From Altererythrobacter aquiaggeris (lineage in GTDB: Bacteria > Pseudomonadota > Alphaproteobacteria > Sphingomonadales > Sphingomonadaceae), in NCBI RefSeq assembly GCF_037154015.1, contig NZ_JBANRL010000001.1, positions 1,364,001 through 1,428,000 of the forward strand: 64,000 nt of DNA. The letters run 5' to 3'. Below are positions 36,768-44,974 of the stretch, piece after piece. The notes beneath the pieces are model-generated. The model ran no database searches, had not been told where the DNA came from, and worked only from the letters and a program-made list of their open reading frames with translations. Within the stretch, counting starts at the first letter, position 1, and each line of letters opens with the position of its first letter. A program made the position numbers and the translations under genes.

Positions 36768-36798
36768 TAGGTGTGTGTGAGCGGTCCTTTTCTGCGAG

Positions 36799-38889
36799 TT
36801 AGCGGTGGGTCGGCGATAGTGTGAGCGGGTGGTCGGCGGGAGGGTCGGCGGAAACTAATCGCAAGCCAGATCGGTCTTTACCCTGCTCTGCATCACGCCA
36901 GAGAAAGCCACGTTCGATAGCTTTTAACTTAAAAAGCCGCTCCATAGCTTCTTCAAGCCGGGGCTTTCCGATGCTATTACTTATCGCCATTTTTGAGAAT
37001 ATTGTGGGAGCAAAAGTCCGACAATGAAGTTCGGAGACAGCTCGTTTTTGGTTCAAACGTTCACGCAAACAATTCAGAAATACTTCATTGTCTCCATTAT
37101 CCTGAACTTTTTTTGCAATCTCTTTTGCAACATCAGGTTCTAAATCCTGATCGCGAACGAACGAGCCGCTATGCCAACGGAAAGTTATGTTATCGCCAGC
37201 GCGGCCATAGTTGGACTTTGCCCTAGTCAGGATGCGAGCGTCCCTGTCAGGGATTAGGCCATCGGATAATGTGGGGACCGCTAAGAACAGCCGCGAACGA
37301 ACCTGATTTTCCCAAGCGGTGGAGCCGGAATAACCATCACCAGACTTATTAGGATGGCCAATCAGGACGATGGCCGCGCCAGTTTCAGCCGCCAATCCGT
37401 TTAGCAAATTTTGGAATGATGCGACTTGGTGACGATTGTTTTCATCGCCAGAATAAAAGTGAGCAACGTTATCCAGAACGACATAAGAAGCGCCCATTGT
37501 TTTGATGTTTCGCTCTAGCCAGTGATAACCCGGAGCAACGGTCATTTTGCCGTTGCGGTCGAACGTTGCCAGCTCATTGTCGATTGCCCCTGCTAGCGAG
37601 ACAATGCCCATTTGACCTTTGAAGGCTGACAGGTTCACCCCTAGCGAAGCTGCAATGGTCAACTGGCGGCGCTGAAGCTCGCCGGTATCGTCCTCGCACG
37701 TGACATAAAGCGAAACGCCTCTGGTCGTCGCTTGGCCAAGGCACGGCTGGCCAAGGGCTACAGTGCTGCACATGAGCTGGCTTAGGAGCGACTTACCGCT
37801 ACCGCCGGCACCAGTGAAAAAGGTAAGCTGGCCAGCCAACACGAAGCCAGAGATTGCATATTGTAAAACAGGCGGCGCAACACCGGCCCACATACTAACA
37901 TCGAGAACTTGCGGTTCATTGGCTGTTTCAGGAAAGAACTTATTGCCGTTTACGGTAAAGCCACTTGCGGCTTGATCTAGCGGCAATTCATTGAATGCGC
38001 CTTCAATCGTGCGCTGCCGGTAGTCTTTCCGGGATTGCGTTTTTTGGCGGTCGCCTGCGGGGCTAGCAAGCCAAATGCGTTCAACTTGGGCGCGGTTGCC
38101 AGATAAGCGAGCAAGCACATTGCATAGCTCCATATCACCCGCGCTATGGTCACCGCGATGCGAGCTTAGATCGCCGTGATAGAGAGCGTTGCGCGCCGGG
38201 TCGCTACAAAGTTGCGCGACAATGTCCGTATCGCTTTGTGAAGCCTCTCTGTCGGGCTGTATGCCAGCCGCGTTCGCCTTTTCGCCGCCCATTTCGTTGA
38301 AGAGCAGCGATGCCAATTCTTGACGTTCTTCAATCCCAACATTGTGAACGACATTGCCTGTCATTGTAGCGTAGCGTTCGTGCGGATACAGCTCAACTTT
38401 ATCGCGCCGCCGCCCATGTGGAAGGTTGGCTTTGACGATAATGTGAACGCCAGTGCCTGAAGGGCTTAGTTCAGTGTAACTGTTGAATTCTTCGACAATC
38501 AGCTTTTGCTGTTCGACTTTGTGAGCGTCGCCTTTGGGATCATCAAGATCAATAAAGCAATAAGGGTCATTTTCGGTAAAGACAAAACCAATGCCAAATC
38601 GGGGATTATTAGATGCAACGTTCGCCGCAGTTGTATAATCAGACCAATCATTAGCATTTGTTACACTAGCTTTTTCGCCAGTAATCGGATTAAACGGGAC
38701 TTTATTGGATTTATCAAATAACACCCATTGATGATACTCGCGCAATTCTTCCGGAATATTCGAATGCGCTTTCCCTATAGGCGCACCGACGCTATCAGCA
38801 CCGGGCGGCTGCGCAGTCGCTGAAAAATGTGTGGAGCATGGCCCCGGAGCGTTATCCCTTGTCGCTGCGGGGTTTTCATTATCGGCCAT
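36799..38889 (-). CDS. Replication protein: PrimPol-like N-terminal domain fused to RepA/AAA_25 ATPase
   Basis: 696 residues. The N-terminal half (about 45-210) resembles the phage NrS-1 polymerase type of primase-polymerase: HQWVLFDKSNKVPFNPITG, the acidic CFIDLDDP and LSPSGTGVHIIVKA. The C-terminal half (about 330-560) is a RecA-like RepA/AAA_25 ATPase with Walker A TGAGGSGKSLLSQ, ASYVVLDNVAHF as Walker B and IVLIGHPNKSGDG as sensor. A C-terminal helical tail follows. It likely starts replication of the excised island. The start ATG 38889 comes 2 bases after the xis-like stop, so the two are co-translated. Its TAA is followed by an in-frame open extension. Confidence 0.85.
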   Translation of the reverse strand: MADNENPAATRDNAPGPCSTHFSATAQPPGADSVGAPIGKAHSNIPEELREYHQWVLFDKSNKVPFNPITGEKASVTNANDWSDYTTAANVASNNPRFGIGFVFTENDPYCFIDLDDPKGDAHKVEQQKLIVEEFNSYTELSPSGTGVHIIVKANLPHGRRRDKVELYPHERYATMTGNVVHNVGIEERQELASLLFNEMGGEKANAAGIQPDREASQSDTDIVAQLCSDPARNALYHGDLSSHRGDHSAGDMELCNVLARLSGNRAQVERIWLASPAGDRQKTQSRKDYRQRTIEGAFNELPLDQAASGFTVNGNKFFPETANEPQVLDVSMWAGVAPPVLQYAISGFVLAGQLTFFTGAGGSGKSLLSQLMCSTVALGQPCLGQATTRGVSLYVTCEDDTGELQRRQLTIAASLGVNLSAFKGQMGIVSLAGAIDNELATFDRNGKMTVAPGYHWLERNIKTMGASYVVLDNVAHFYSGDENNRHQVASFQNLLNGLAAETGAAIVLIGHPNKSGDGYSGSTAWENQVRSRLFLAVPTLSDGLIPDRDARILTRAKSNYGRAGDNITFRWHSGSFVRDQDLEPDVAKEIAKKVQDNGDNEVFLNCLRERLNQKRAVSELHCRTFAPTIFSKMAISNSIGKPRLEEAMERLFKLKAIERGFLWRDAEQGKDRSGLRLVSADPPADHPLTLSPTHR

Positions 38890-38890
38890 C

Positions 38891-39076
38891 TTAAGCAGCC
38901 GCCGCTTCTTCGAGCTTTTTCGCAATGAAAGCCTGAATGTCGGATTGGGCAATAAGTGTCTTTCCGCCAAGTTTTACCCGGCGCAATTCTCCCGATTTCA
39001 TCATTGAATAAATTAAAGTGGTGCCAACGCTAAGTTGCCTTTTAGCCTCGTCGACCGAGAGCAAACTATCTGGCAT
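38891..39076 (-). CDS. AlpA/excisionase-like DNA-binding protein
   Basis: 61 residues with the MerR-like winged helix of the helix-turn-helix 17 family: LLSVDEAKRQLSVGTTLIYSMMKSGELRRVKLGGKTLI, then a short helix and an Ala-rich end. Such proteins act as Xis factors or as activators of integrase genes in P4-like elements and satellites. The ATG at 39076 is preceded by GGAAGGA at about 6 bases. This site lies in a leader with two possible hairpins. It runs into the replication gene with TAAG before ATG. Confidence 0.85.
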   Translation of the reverse strand: MPDSLLSVDEAKRQLSVGTTLIYSMMKSGELRRVKLGGKTLIAQSDIQAFIAKKLEEAAAA

Positions 39077-39196
39077 GGTCGTTCCTTCCAATTGAAGGCC
39101 CGCCAAAACGAAAAAGTGGCGGCGGGCTGTGAATGCCGCCACCCCCTAAGGGTTACTCGGATAGTCGGCCTTGCCCCTATCCAGCTGCTGAAATCG

Positions 39197-39225
39197 AATT
39201 TGCCCGTCAGTTCAGTTCGTGTCAA
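39197..39225 (-). promoter_or_regulatory. Possible promoter of the xis-like and replication genes
   Basis: A perfect TTGACA (39225-39220) is followed after 17 bases by CAAATT (39202-39197), a weak -10. The leader to ATG 39076 is over 110 bases and holds a stem GCCCGCC/GGCGGGC (39127-39121 with 39104-39098) and a smaller stem that overlaps the ribosome site GGAAGG. Confidence 0.35.
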
Positions 39226-39299
39226 ACGAAAATAGGCGAATTAATAAGAATAAATTCCTAAATTGTCTATCAACGGCTTATTTCTGCCATTCCTGAAGG

Positions 39300-40568
39300 C
39301 TATTTTATTTTATTCAACAATACTACATTATCAATGCCAAGTAAAAAGCTGCCCCAAACATTCATTAGTTCAATGCGTTTATCATAGTATTTAGTTCTAA
39401 GGTAAGCTGCTTCAGTTGCATTAGTGTTTGCGTGATTAAGTGCAGCTTCAGCGACTTTATCAGGAAAGTTGGTTGCTTCAGCAATCCAGTCGCGGAATGA
39501 GCTACGCGCAATTCCATGAGCGGTAACGCCGGGATACGCCGCCTTCAGCACTTTATTGACAGCAACATCGGAGATTAAACCACTCCTGCCACCACGAAAC
39601 ACGAGATCATTGTGGGCAGATTTATCAGCGGCAAGTTGCTCTAGGATTTCGACAGCTTCAGAATTCAATGGGACATTGTGGCCATCACCATTTTTTGCGC
39701 GTTCACCGGGCAATCGCCAGACCTTTTCAGCCAAGTCTATTTCTGCCCACAATAGGCCGCGCACTTCCATTGATCGCGCCGCCGTTAGAATTGAAAACCG
39801 CAAAGCCAGTGCAGAGACAACTTCAGGTTTGTCGCGAAGCTTGGCCATGATCGCCGGGACTTCACGCCAAGGTGGAGCTGCATGGGGCTTCAGCTTGCCT
39901 TTATCTTTGGCGACCTTTCTAGGCGACACATTGCCAAAGCTGATTTTCAGGTTGCCTTGCCATCTAGCCGGGTTGCTGCGGTCAATTTCGAGTTCGTGAA
40001 AGGCATAATCTAAGATTGCTTCAATGCGCATTCTGACACGGCTGAAGGTTTCAATTTTGCCATCATCCCACAATGGTTTAATTGTCCGCTTCACATCATC
40101 GCGGGTTATGTCAGCCGCCAGCTTGCTGCCGATTTCAGGATAGACATAATCGCGCAACGTGTTGCGCCATTGCTGGCGATGCTTTGGGTTGCTCCAATTC
40201 TTTTCAGCTTCAGCTACATATTCTTCAGCGTAGGCTTGGAAAGTCTGCCCAAGCGAATCAGCACAATCAAGCTCATTCAACTTTCGCGGGTCGCGACCTT
40301 CAGCAATTTCAGTGCGCAATTCATCTTTGAGTTCGCGAGCTTTGGCCAAACTGATTTCAGGGTAAGAGCCAAGACCGATTTCGATAACTTTGCCGCGAGT
40401 TTCAGCATCAGCCCAAGTTGCGGTTTGGGCAACTTTGAACCTGAAAAGCCAGCTTTCACCTTTGCCACGAAAGCGAATATAGAGGTTTTCACCATCAGAA
40501 AGCTGTTTATCAAGCCCTTTACCGGACATTGCCTTAAGCTTTTTATCCGTAAGTAACTTAGAAGCCAT
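39300..40568 (-). CDS. Tyrosine site-specific integrase (P4/DUF4102 type)
   Basis: 422 residues. The N-terminal DUF4102 arm-binding domain reads KLLTDKKLKAMSGKG...YIRFRGKGESWLFRF. A core-binding domain follows, then the catalytic domain with Arg in LTAARSMEVRG (about residue 265), HGIARSSFRDW (His and second Arg) and the nucleophile Tyr in AAYLRTKYYDKR (about 389). It would catalyse integration at the tRNA-Ser 3' end, 150 bases away. The HGIAR spacing is one residue longer than the HGFR often seen. The ATG 40568 was preferred to a GTG four codons upstream. A 223-base gap after its stop separates it from the xis-like gene. Confidence 0.95.
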   Translation of the reverse strand: MASKLLTDKKLKAMSGKGLDKQLSDGENLYIRFRGKGESWLFRFKVAQTATWADAETRGKVIEIGLGSYPEISLAKARELKDELRTEIAEGRDPRKLNELDCADSLGQTFQAYAEEYVAEAEKNWSNPKHRQQWRNTLRDYVYPEIGSKLAADITRDDVKRTIKPLWDDGKIETFSRVRMRIEAILDYAFHELEIDRSNPARWQGNLKISFGNVSPRKVAKDKGKLKPHAAPPWREVPAIMAKLRDKPEVVSALALRFSILTAARSMEVRGLLWAEIDLAEKVWRLPGERAKNGDGHNVPLNSEAVEILEQLAADKSAHNDLVFRGGRSGLISDVAVNKVLKAAYPGVTAHGIARSSFRDWIAEATNFPDKVAEAALNHANTNATEAAYLRTKYYDKRIELMNVWGSFLLGIDNVVLLNKIK

Positions 40569-40718
40569 GATATTTGCCACCTTTCGCGCCAGCCCAATTA
40601 TTTACACAAACCCTTACACGAGAGTTTGGCAGTAGGCGTAACTAGGCGAAAAGCTATGAAGCTCTGCGAAAGCAAAAGTCAAGGTTTTCTGCGGTTTTTG
40701 GGGATTTTGGGAGGTTTT

Positions 40719-40732
40719 TGGCGGACAGGGTG
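40719..40732 (+). repeat. Candidate right attachment site inside tRNA-Ser
   Basis: TGGCGGACAGGGTG is the CCA end and acceptor stem of tRNA-Ser read on the plus strand, and matches 31124-31137 at 13 of 14 positions. Just left of it, the direct repeats of GGTTTTTGG-like sequence at 40694-40720 could be integrase arm sites. Confidence 0.4.
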
Positions 40733-40808
40733 GGATTCGAACCCACGGTGGGCTTGCACCCACGCCGGTTTTCAAGACCGGTGCATTCGACCACTCTGCC
40801 ACCTGTCC
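40719..40808 (-). tRNA. tRNA-Ser (anticodon UGA), target of the island
   Basis: 90 bases including an encoded CCA. The acceptor stem is GGACAGG (40808-40802) pairing with CCTGTCC (40729-40723), the anticodon loop is CTTGAAA with anticodon TGA, a long variable arm is present (GTGGGTGCAAGCCCAC) and the T-loop reads GGTTCGAATCC. Discriminator base G. The integrase gene lies off the 3' end, as usual for tRNA-targeting islands, and the tRNA remains intact. Confidence 0.97.
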
Positions 40809-40887
40809 GCGCGGGAAATGCCGCTAGCGCCCAATTGCGCGCTTGTCACCACCATCTTGGCATATTCTGCTGCGCGGTGCAGTTCAT

Positions 40888-42300
40888 CTAGATATGTAAC
40901 GCCTTGCCATAGGCGCTCAATACGCTCTCATGCATCATCTCGCTCAAGGTGGGATGCGGGAAGATTGTCTGCATCAATTCTGCTTCGGTTGTCTCCAGCG
41001 TTTTCCCAATAGTGTAGCCCTGAATCAACTCGGTCACTTCTGCGCCGATCATGTGCGCGCCGAGTAGCTCGCCGGTCTTGGCATCGAACACCGTCTTGAT
41101 AAAGCCCTCTGCCTCGCCCAGCGCGATGGCCTTGCCATTGCCGATAAAGGGGAAGTTACCGACTTTCAGCTCGTATCCCGCATCTTTCGCCTTTGCCTCG
41201 GTCATGCCGATGCTGGCGATCTGCGGGTGGCAATAAGTACAGCCCGGAATGTTGTTGCGGTCCAGCGCGTGCGGGTGAACATCCTTGTTCCCCAATTCCT
41301 GAGCAATCGCCTCGGCCGCCGTTACACCCTCATGGCTGGCCTTATGCGCGAGCCAAGGTCCGGGCACGCAGTCTCCGATTGCCCAAAGACCCTTGGCGCC
41401 TGTGCGGCCGAAATCGTCGATCTGGATAAAGCCGCGGTCCATTTCCGTTCCCTGTTCCTCCAACCCGATGTTTTCGGTGTTGGGCTGTATTCCGATGGCG
41501 ACGATGACATGGCTGTACTCTCCGGATGTGACCTTGCCATCCTTGCCCTTGATCTTGGCGGTCACGCCCGCTGCGCCGGCCTCCAGACCTTCAATCCCGG
41601 TGCCGGTCATAATGGTCATACCCTGCTTTTTAAGCGCTTTTTCGAGGAAGGCCGACACTTCCGCATCCTCGACAGGCACCACCCGGTCGAGCATTTCCAC
41701 GACGGTCACTTCCGCACCCATGTCATTATAGAAACTGGCAAACTCGATCCCGATTGCGCCCGATCCGATCACCAGCAACTTGCTTGGCATTTCGGTCGGC
41801 GTCATCGCATGGCGATATGTCCAGATGCGCTTCCCGTCAGCGGGAGCGAACGGGAGGTTGCGTGCCCGTGCGCCCGTTGCGACGATGATATGCTTGGCGG
41901 TGAGCGTTTCGGTGCCCTTCTCGCCCATCACTTCCAGCTTGCCCGGGCCGGCCAACCTGCCCTCGCCCATGTGAACCGCAATCTTGTTCTTTTTCATCAG
42001 GTGCCCGATGCCCTGATTGAGCTGTTTGGATACGCCGCGCGACCGCTTCACCACCGAATCCAGATCGGCGGTGATATGCTTGGCTGCGAGGCCATAATCC
42101 TTTGCGTTCTTCATATAATGGAAGATCTCTGCCGAACGCAGCAGCGCCTTGGTCGGGATACATCCCCAGTTGAGACAGATACCGCCCAGCAGCTCGCGCT
42201 CGACAATTGCGACCTTGAGCCCGAGCTGCGCTCCGCGGATTGCCGCGACATAGCCGCCGGGTCCGGATCCAAGAACGATCATGTCATAATGCTCAGACAT
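40888..42300 (-). CDS. lpdA: Dihydrolipoyl dehydrogenase (E3)
   Basis: 470 residues: FAD-binding GSGPGGY, redox-active Cys42 and Cys47 (GGICLNWGCIP), an NAD-binding GSGAIG stretch, and the C-terminal His-Glu pair in IFPHPTLSEMMHE. It re-oxidises dihydrolipoamide of the pyruvate dehydrogenase complex; the E2 gene is 800 bases upstream in the same direction. It starts 3 bases after the thioesterase stop. The tRNA-Ser gene lies just downstream. Confidence 0.97.
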   Translation of the reverse strand: MSEHYDMIVLGSGPGGYVAAIRGAQLGLKVAIVERELLGGICLNWGCIPTKALLRSAEIFHYMKNAKDYGLAAKHITADLDSVVKRSRGVSKQLNQGIGHLMKKNKIAVHMGEGRLAGPGKLEVMGEKGTETLTAKHIIVATGARARNLPFAPADGKRIWTYRHAMTPTEMPSKLLVIGSGAIGIEFASFYNDMGAEVTVVEMLDRVVPVEDAEVSAFLEKALKKQGMTIMTGTGIEGLEAGAAGVTAKIKGKDGKVTSGEYSHVIVAIGIQPNTENIGLEEQGTEMDRGFIQIDDFGRTGAKGLWAIGDCVPGPWLAHKASHEGVTAAEAIAQELGNKDVHPHALDRNNIPGCTYCHPQIASIGMTEAKAKDAGYELKVGNFPFIGNGKAIALGEAEGFIKTVFDAKTGELLGAHMIGAEVTELIQGYTIGKTLETTEAELMQTIFPHPTLSEMMHESVLSAYGKALHI

Positions 42301-42303
42301 TAC

Positions 42304-42711
42304 TTACTCCGCATCATTTGCTGTTAGCGCAGGCTCTTCAACCGCATCGCTCACCGGACGCGGGCGGTCGGAATCGTCGAGCAGCACGAATTTGAAGGTC
42401 CCATTGGCTACCATGGTGGTCGCTTCGCCATTACGCTCGCGGGCAATGGCTTCGGCGGCGATAGTAAGCGATGTGTTGCCAATATGCGTGATATCGCAAA
42501 AAACGGACAGCTCGTCGCCCACCGCCATAGCGCCGGGAAAGGCAAAATCGGTTGCGCTCACCACCACGGCCTTCCCCTGCCCCCGCCGCGAAGCAAGCGC
42601 CCCAGCGCCAAGCGCCATTTGCGCCATGAGCCATCCGCCGAACACGCCGCCATAAGGGTTGGTGTCGGCAGGCATCGCGGTGACCCGGATCAGGGGGGTA
42701 CGATCAGACAT
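42304..42711 (-). CDS. Hotdog-fold acyl-CoA thioesterase (YciA type)
   Basis: 135 residues, the length of single hotdog-domain thioesterases. It has PYGGVFGGWLMAQM, the acidic residue in SATDFAFPG, and a C-terminal strand pattern. It would hydrolyse acyl-CoA esters. It overlaps the membrane protein gene upstream by eight bases and sits 3 bases before lpdA, so it belongs to the pdh transcript. The substrate is not evident. Confidence 0.85.
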   Translation of the reverse strand: MSDRTPLIRVTAMPADTNPYGGVFGGWLMAQMALGAGALASRRGQGKAVVVSATDFAFPGAMAVGDELSVFCDITHIGNTSLTIAAEAIARERNGEATTMVANGTFKFVLLDDSDRPRPVSDAVEEPALTANDAE

Positions 42712-43087
42712 CAATCCCTCCTGGAGAAAATCGCCTTGCGATCAAAAGCCACACAACGGATGTCAAACCACCGGCGAAACCGCCAAGCAGGGCCTCCGGA
42801 AAATCTTGAGAAAGGCCAACAAGCATAGCAGCTCCGGCAATTGTCGAAGTGGCAATCACGGCCAGATTTATGCCCGCTCCGTTCAGCATCCGTCTTGCCA
42901 GGGAATAGGTAGGCCAAACCACAGCGAACGTACCGAAAAGCGTAAATGGAACGACGAAGAATGCCATTCCGATCGACCTTTCGAGGTCCAAAAACCGGGA
43001 ATCGCTTGCCGGAGTCACCAATACAATCGCGATAAACAGACCGCTTATCAATGCCACAACCAACGAAAGAAGGACGCGAATAAACAT
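42704..43087 (-). CDS. Four-span membrane protein of unknown function
   Basis: 127 residues with about four hydrophobic segments (residues 5-25, 40-58, 72-90, 98-118) and a few charged turns (DSRFLDLERS, RRMLNGAG). AGGGGGTG precedes ATG 43087. It lies between pdhC and the thioesterase gene with tight spacing, so it is part of that operon. No family was recognised; a passenger protein in the pdh cluster is the only inference. Confidence 0.7.
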   Translation of the reverse strand: MFIRVLLSLVVALISGLFIAIVLVTPASDSRFLDLERSIGMAFFVVPFTLFGTFAVVWPTYSLARRMLNGAGINLAVIATSTIAGAAMLVGLSQDFPEALLGGFAGGLTSVVWLLIARRFSPGGIDV

Positions 43088-43096
43088 TTGCACCCC

Positions 43097-44371
43097 CTAG
43101 GCTACCAATCCCAGCGGTGCCTCGACCAGTTCCTTGAACACCTTCATAAGTTCCGCACCATCCGCGCCGTCAATTGCGCGGTGGTCGAAGCTGCCCGTGG
43201 CGCTCATCACGGTGGCAACATCCAATGCGCCTTCGACAACATAAGGGCGTTTCTCGCCAGCGCCGACAGCCAGAATCATCGCCTGCGGCGGATTGATGAC
43301 AGCGTCGAATTGTTTGATACCAAACATCCCCAGATTGCTGAGGCTGGCGGTACCCCCCTGATATTCGTGCGGCTGCAATTTTCCGTCGCGCGCTTTGCCC
43401 GCAAGGTCTTTCATCTCATTCGAGATTTGCGAAATGCTCTTGTTCGCCGCATCAACGATGATCGGAGTGATAAGGCCGGAAGGCGCCGCGACAGCGACCG
43501 AAATATCGGCCCGGCTGAACTTGCGCAATTCTTCGCCCGCAAAGCTGACATTACACTTTGGAACGCGGACCAGCGCCTTTGCCAACGCTTTGATCAGCAA
43601 GTCGTTGACCGACAGTTTGACCCCTTCTCCTTCCAGAGCAGAATTGAGTTCGCTGCGAAGTTTGAGCAGCTTGTCGAGCTGCACATCGACGGTCAGATAA
43701 ATGTGCGGAATCGTCTGCTTGGCTTCTGTCAAACGTTTGGCGATTATCTTGCGAACATTGTTAAGTTTTTCAGCTTCGTACGGAATACCGAAATCGGTGG
43801 CTTCGCCGGACGGTGCAGCGCGTTGCGAAGTGGCGGTGTCCGCCGATTTGGCTACCCCTGCCTTAGCTCCCTCAACATCAGCCTTCACAATCCGGCCATT
43901 GGGACCAGAGCCCGATATCGAATCCAAATCGATGCCGCGATCAGCCGCCAAACGTTTGGCCAAAGGCGAAGCGACAACCCGGTTGCCCGCAGCTTGCGGC
44001 TTTAGTGAAAGATCGGGCGCGGCTACGCCATCTGGCTGCGTCCTCAACTTATCCTCGTCCAGAGACAGCTTTGCTTTGGCAACTGATTCAGTTTTAGCCG
44101 GAGCAGCAGCGGCGGCAGATACATTCTCGCCGTCAACAGCCAGCATGGCAATTACGGCGCCCACAGGCACGCCTTCAGTGCCTTCGGCTACAGCGATTTT
44201 GGCGATTACGCCCTCATCGACGGCCTCGAACTCCATCGTGGCCTTGTCAGTTTCAATTTCGGCCATGATATCGCCAGCGACGACCGTATCGCCTTCCTTG
44301 ACGAGCCACTTTGAAAGCGTGCCCTCTTCCATCGTGGGCGAAAGTGCGGGCATTTGAATTTGAATCGGCAT
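43097..44371 (-). CDS. pdhC: Pyruvate dehydrogenase complex dihydrolipoamide acetyltransferase (E2)
   Basis: 424 residues: one lipoyl domain with the lipoylated Lys43 in ETDKATM, a peripheral-subunit binding domain (about 130-170, [16 protein letters not shown]), and the catalytic domain with the DHRAIDG active site near the end. It transfers the acetyl group to CoA. E1 genes are not in the window. The gene is divergent from the Usp gene at 44499 with 127 bases between. Confidence 0.95.
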   Translation of the reverse strand: MPIQIQMPALSPTMEEGTLSKWLVKEGDTVVAGDIMAEIETDKATMEFEAVDEGVIAKIAVAEGTEGVPVGAVIAMLAVDGENVSAAAAAPAKTESVAKAKLSLDEDKLRTQPDGVAAPDLSLKPQAAGNRVVASPLAKRLAADRGIDLDSISGSGPNGRIVKADVEGAKAGVAKSADTATSQRAAPSGEATDFGIPYEAEKLNNVRKIIAKRLTEAKQTIPHIYLTVDVQLDKLLKLRSELNSALEGEGVKLSVNDLLIKALAKALVRVPKCNVSFAGEELRKFSRADISVAVAAPSGLITPIIVDAANKSISQISNEMKDLAGKARDGKLQPHEYQGGTASLSNLGMFGIKQFDAVINPPQAMILAVGAGEKRPYVVEGALDVATVMSATGSFDHRAIDGADGAELMKVFKELVEAPLGLVA

Positions 44372-44498
44372 GTATCGAGCTGGCTTTCCGTAGCGTCGCA
44401 GATGTTACGCACCTGTTGGCCAATTTGCGCCTCGGGGGCAAGGTTCTTGCACTGAATACGTTTTCAAGTGATATTCTTCCATCAAGGGGAAAGTCGCG

Positions 44499-44960
44499 AT
44501 GCGCATTTATCTGGTTATCATGGACGAGACTGACGAGGCGACCAAAGCTGTTCGCTTTGCATCGCGCCGCGCACTTGCAGTTGGCGCCCGGTTGCACATA
44601 CTTGCCTTGGTTACCCCGCAGAATTTCAACGCATTTGGCGGCGTTCAGGCGACCATCGAACAGGAAGCGCGTGATCGTGCGGAGGCGCTCGCGATGGGCG
44701 CGGCTGGATCGCTGTTCGACGAAAGCGGCCGCATGCCAACCATCGCGGTCCGCGTCGGAGAAGGACAGTCTGTCATTCGTGAATATCTGGCGAACGAACC
44801 CGACGTTGCTGCGCTGGTTCTGGGTGCGGCTGCGGAATCAAACCCCGGTCCGCTCGTAACCCATTTCTCGGCAGTATCCGGGCAGCTCCCCTGCCCTTTG
44901 ATCATTGTGCCGGGCGGGCTTACCGATGAAGAAGTTGACGTTGTTTCGATTGCCGACTGA
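44499..44960 (+). CDS. Universal stress protein family (UspA-like)
   Basis: 153 residues with one Usp domain: the N-terminal strand RIYLVIMDETDEATKAVRFASRRA and the C-terminal half with LVLGAAAES and the final strand CPLIIVPGG. The nucleotide-binding G-x2-G-x9-G-S/T motif of ATP-binding members is not complete, suggesting a UspA-like, non-ATP type. AAGGGGAAAG precedes the start. It is convergent with rnr (14 bases apart). Confidence 0.85.
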   Translation: MRIYLVIMDETDEATKAVRFASRRALAVGARLHILALVTPQNFNAFGGVQATIEQEARDRAEALAMGAAGSLFDESGRMPTIAVRVGEGQSVIREYLANEPDVAALVLGAAAESNPGPLVTHFSAVSGQLPCPLIIVPGGLTDEEVDVVSIAD

Positions 44961-44974
44961 TGGGGCTGTGTAGA

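Larger units (their letters stand above)
36553..36798 (-). pseudogene. 81-codon open frame after the replication gene stop, without start codon
   Basis: Directly after the TAA of the replication gene (36799-36801) the same frame stays open for 81 codons to a TAA at 36553-36555. The distal part reads like protein (SETKKAPIITTLLESLTRVI, later GEEWPMAIFAQFMKQLQR), but no ATG, GTG, TTG or CTG occurs in frame before a Met near the end. It could be a stop-codon readthrough extension, a small gene using a rare start (an ATT codon near the middle has AAGG 8 bases upstream), or the remains of a gene that lost its start. A hairpin and a palindrome lie in its first third, which argues for regulatory DNA there. 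Confidence 0.4.
31124..40732. mobile_element. About 9.6-kb integrative island at tRNA-Ser(UGA), satellite- or plasmid-like
   Basis: The element holds a tyrosine integrase next to the 3' end of tRNA-Ser, an AlpA/Xis-like regulator, a PrimPol-like/AAA ATPase replication gene, four leftward genes of unknown function and four rightward cargo genes. GC content is visibly lower than in the flanks (many TTA, AAT and ATT codons), and codon use differs. No terminase, portal, capsid, relaxase or type IV secretion gene is visible, so it cannot move independently as a phage or conjugative element. It resembles phage satellites or integrative elements that replicate after excision. The right border is fixed by the tRNA; the left border rests on an imperfect 14-base repeat and the composition change. 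Confidence 0.8.

Noticed and set aside
41227-42327. 366-codon plus-strand frame inside lpdA
   Set aside because: Antisense to lpdA with no recognisable domain.
42659-44005. 448-codon plus-strand frame across the thioesterase and pdhC genes
   Set aside because: Antisense to recognised genes; no domain, composition of a shadow frame.
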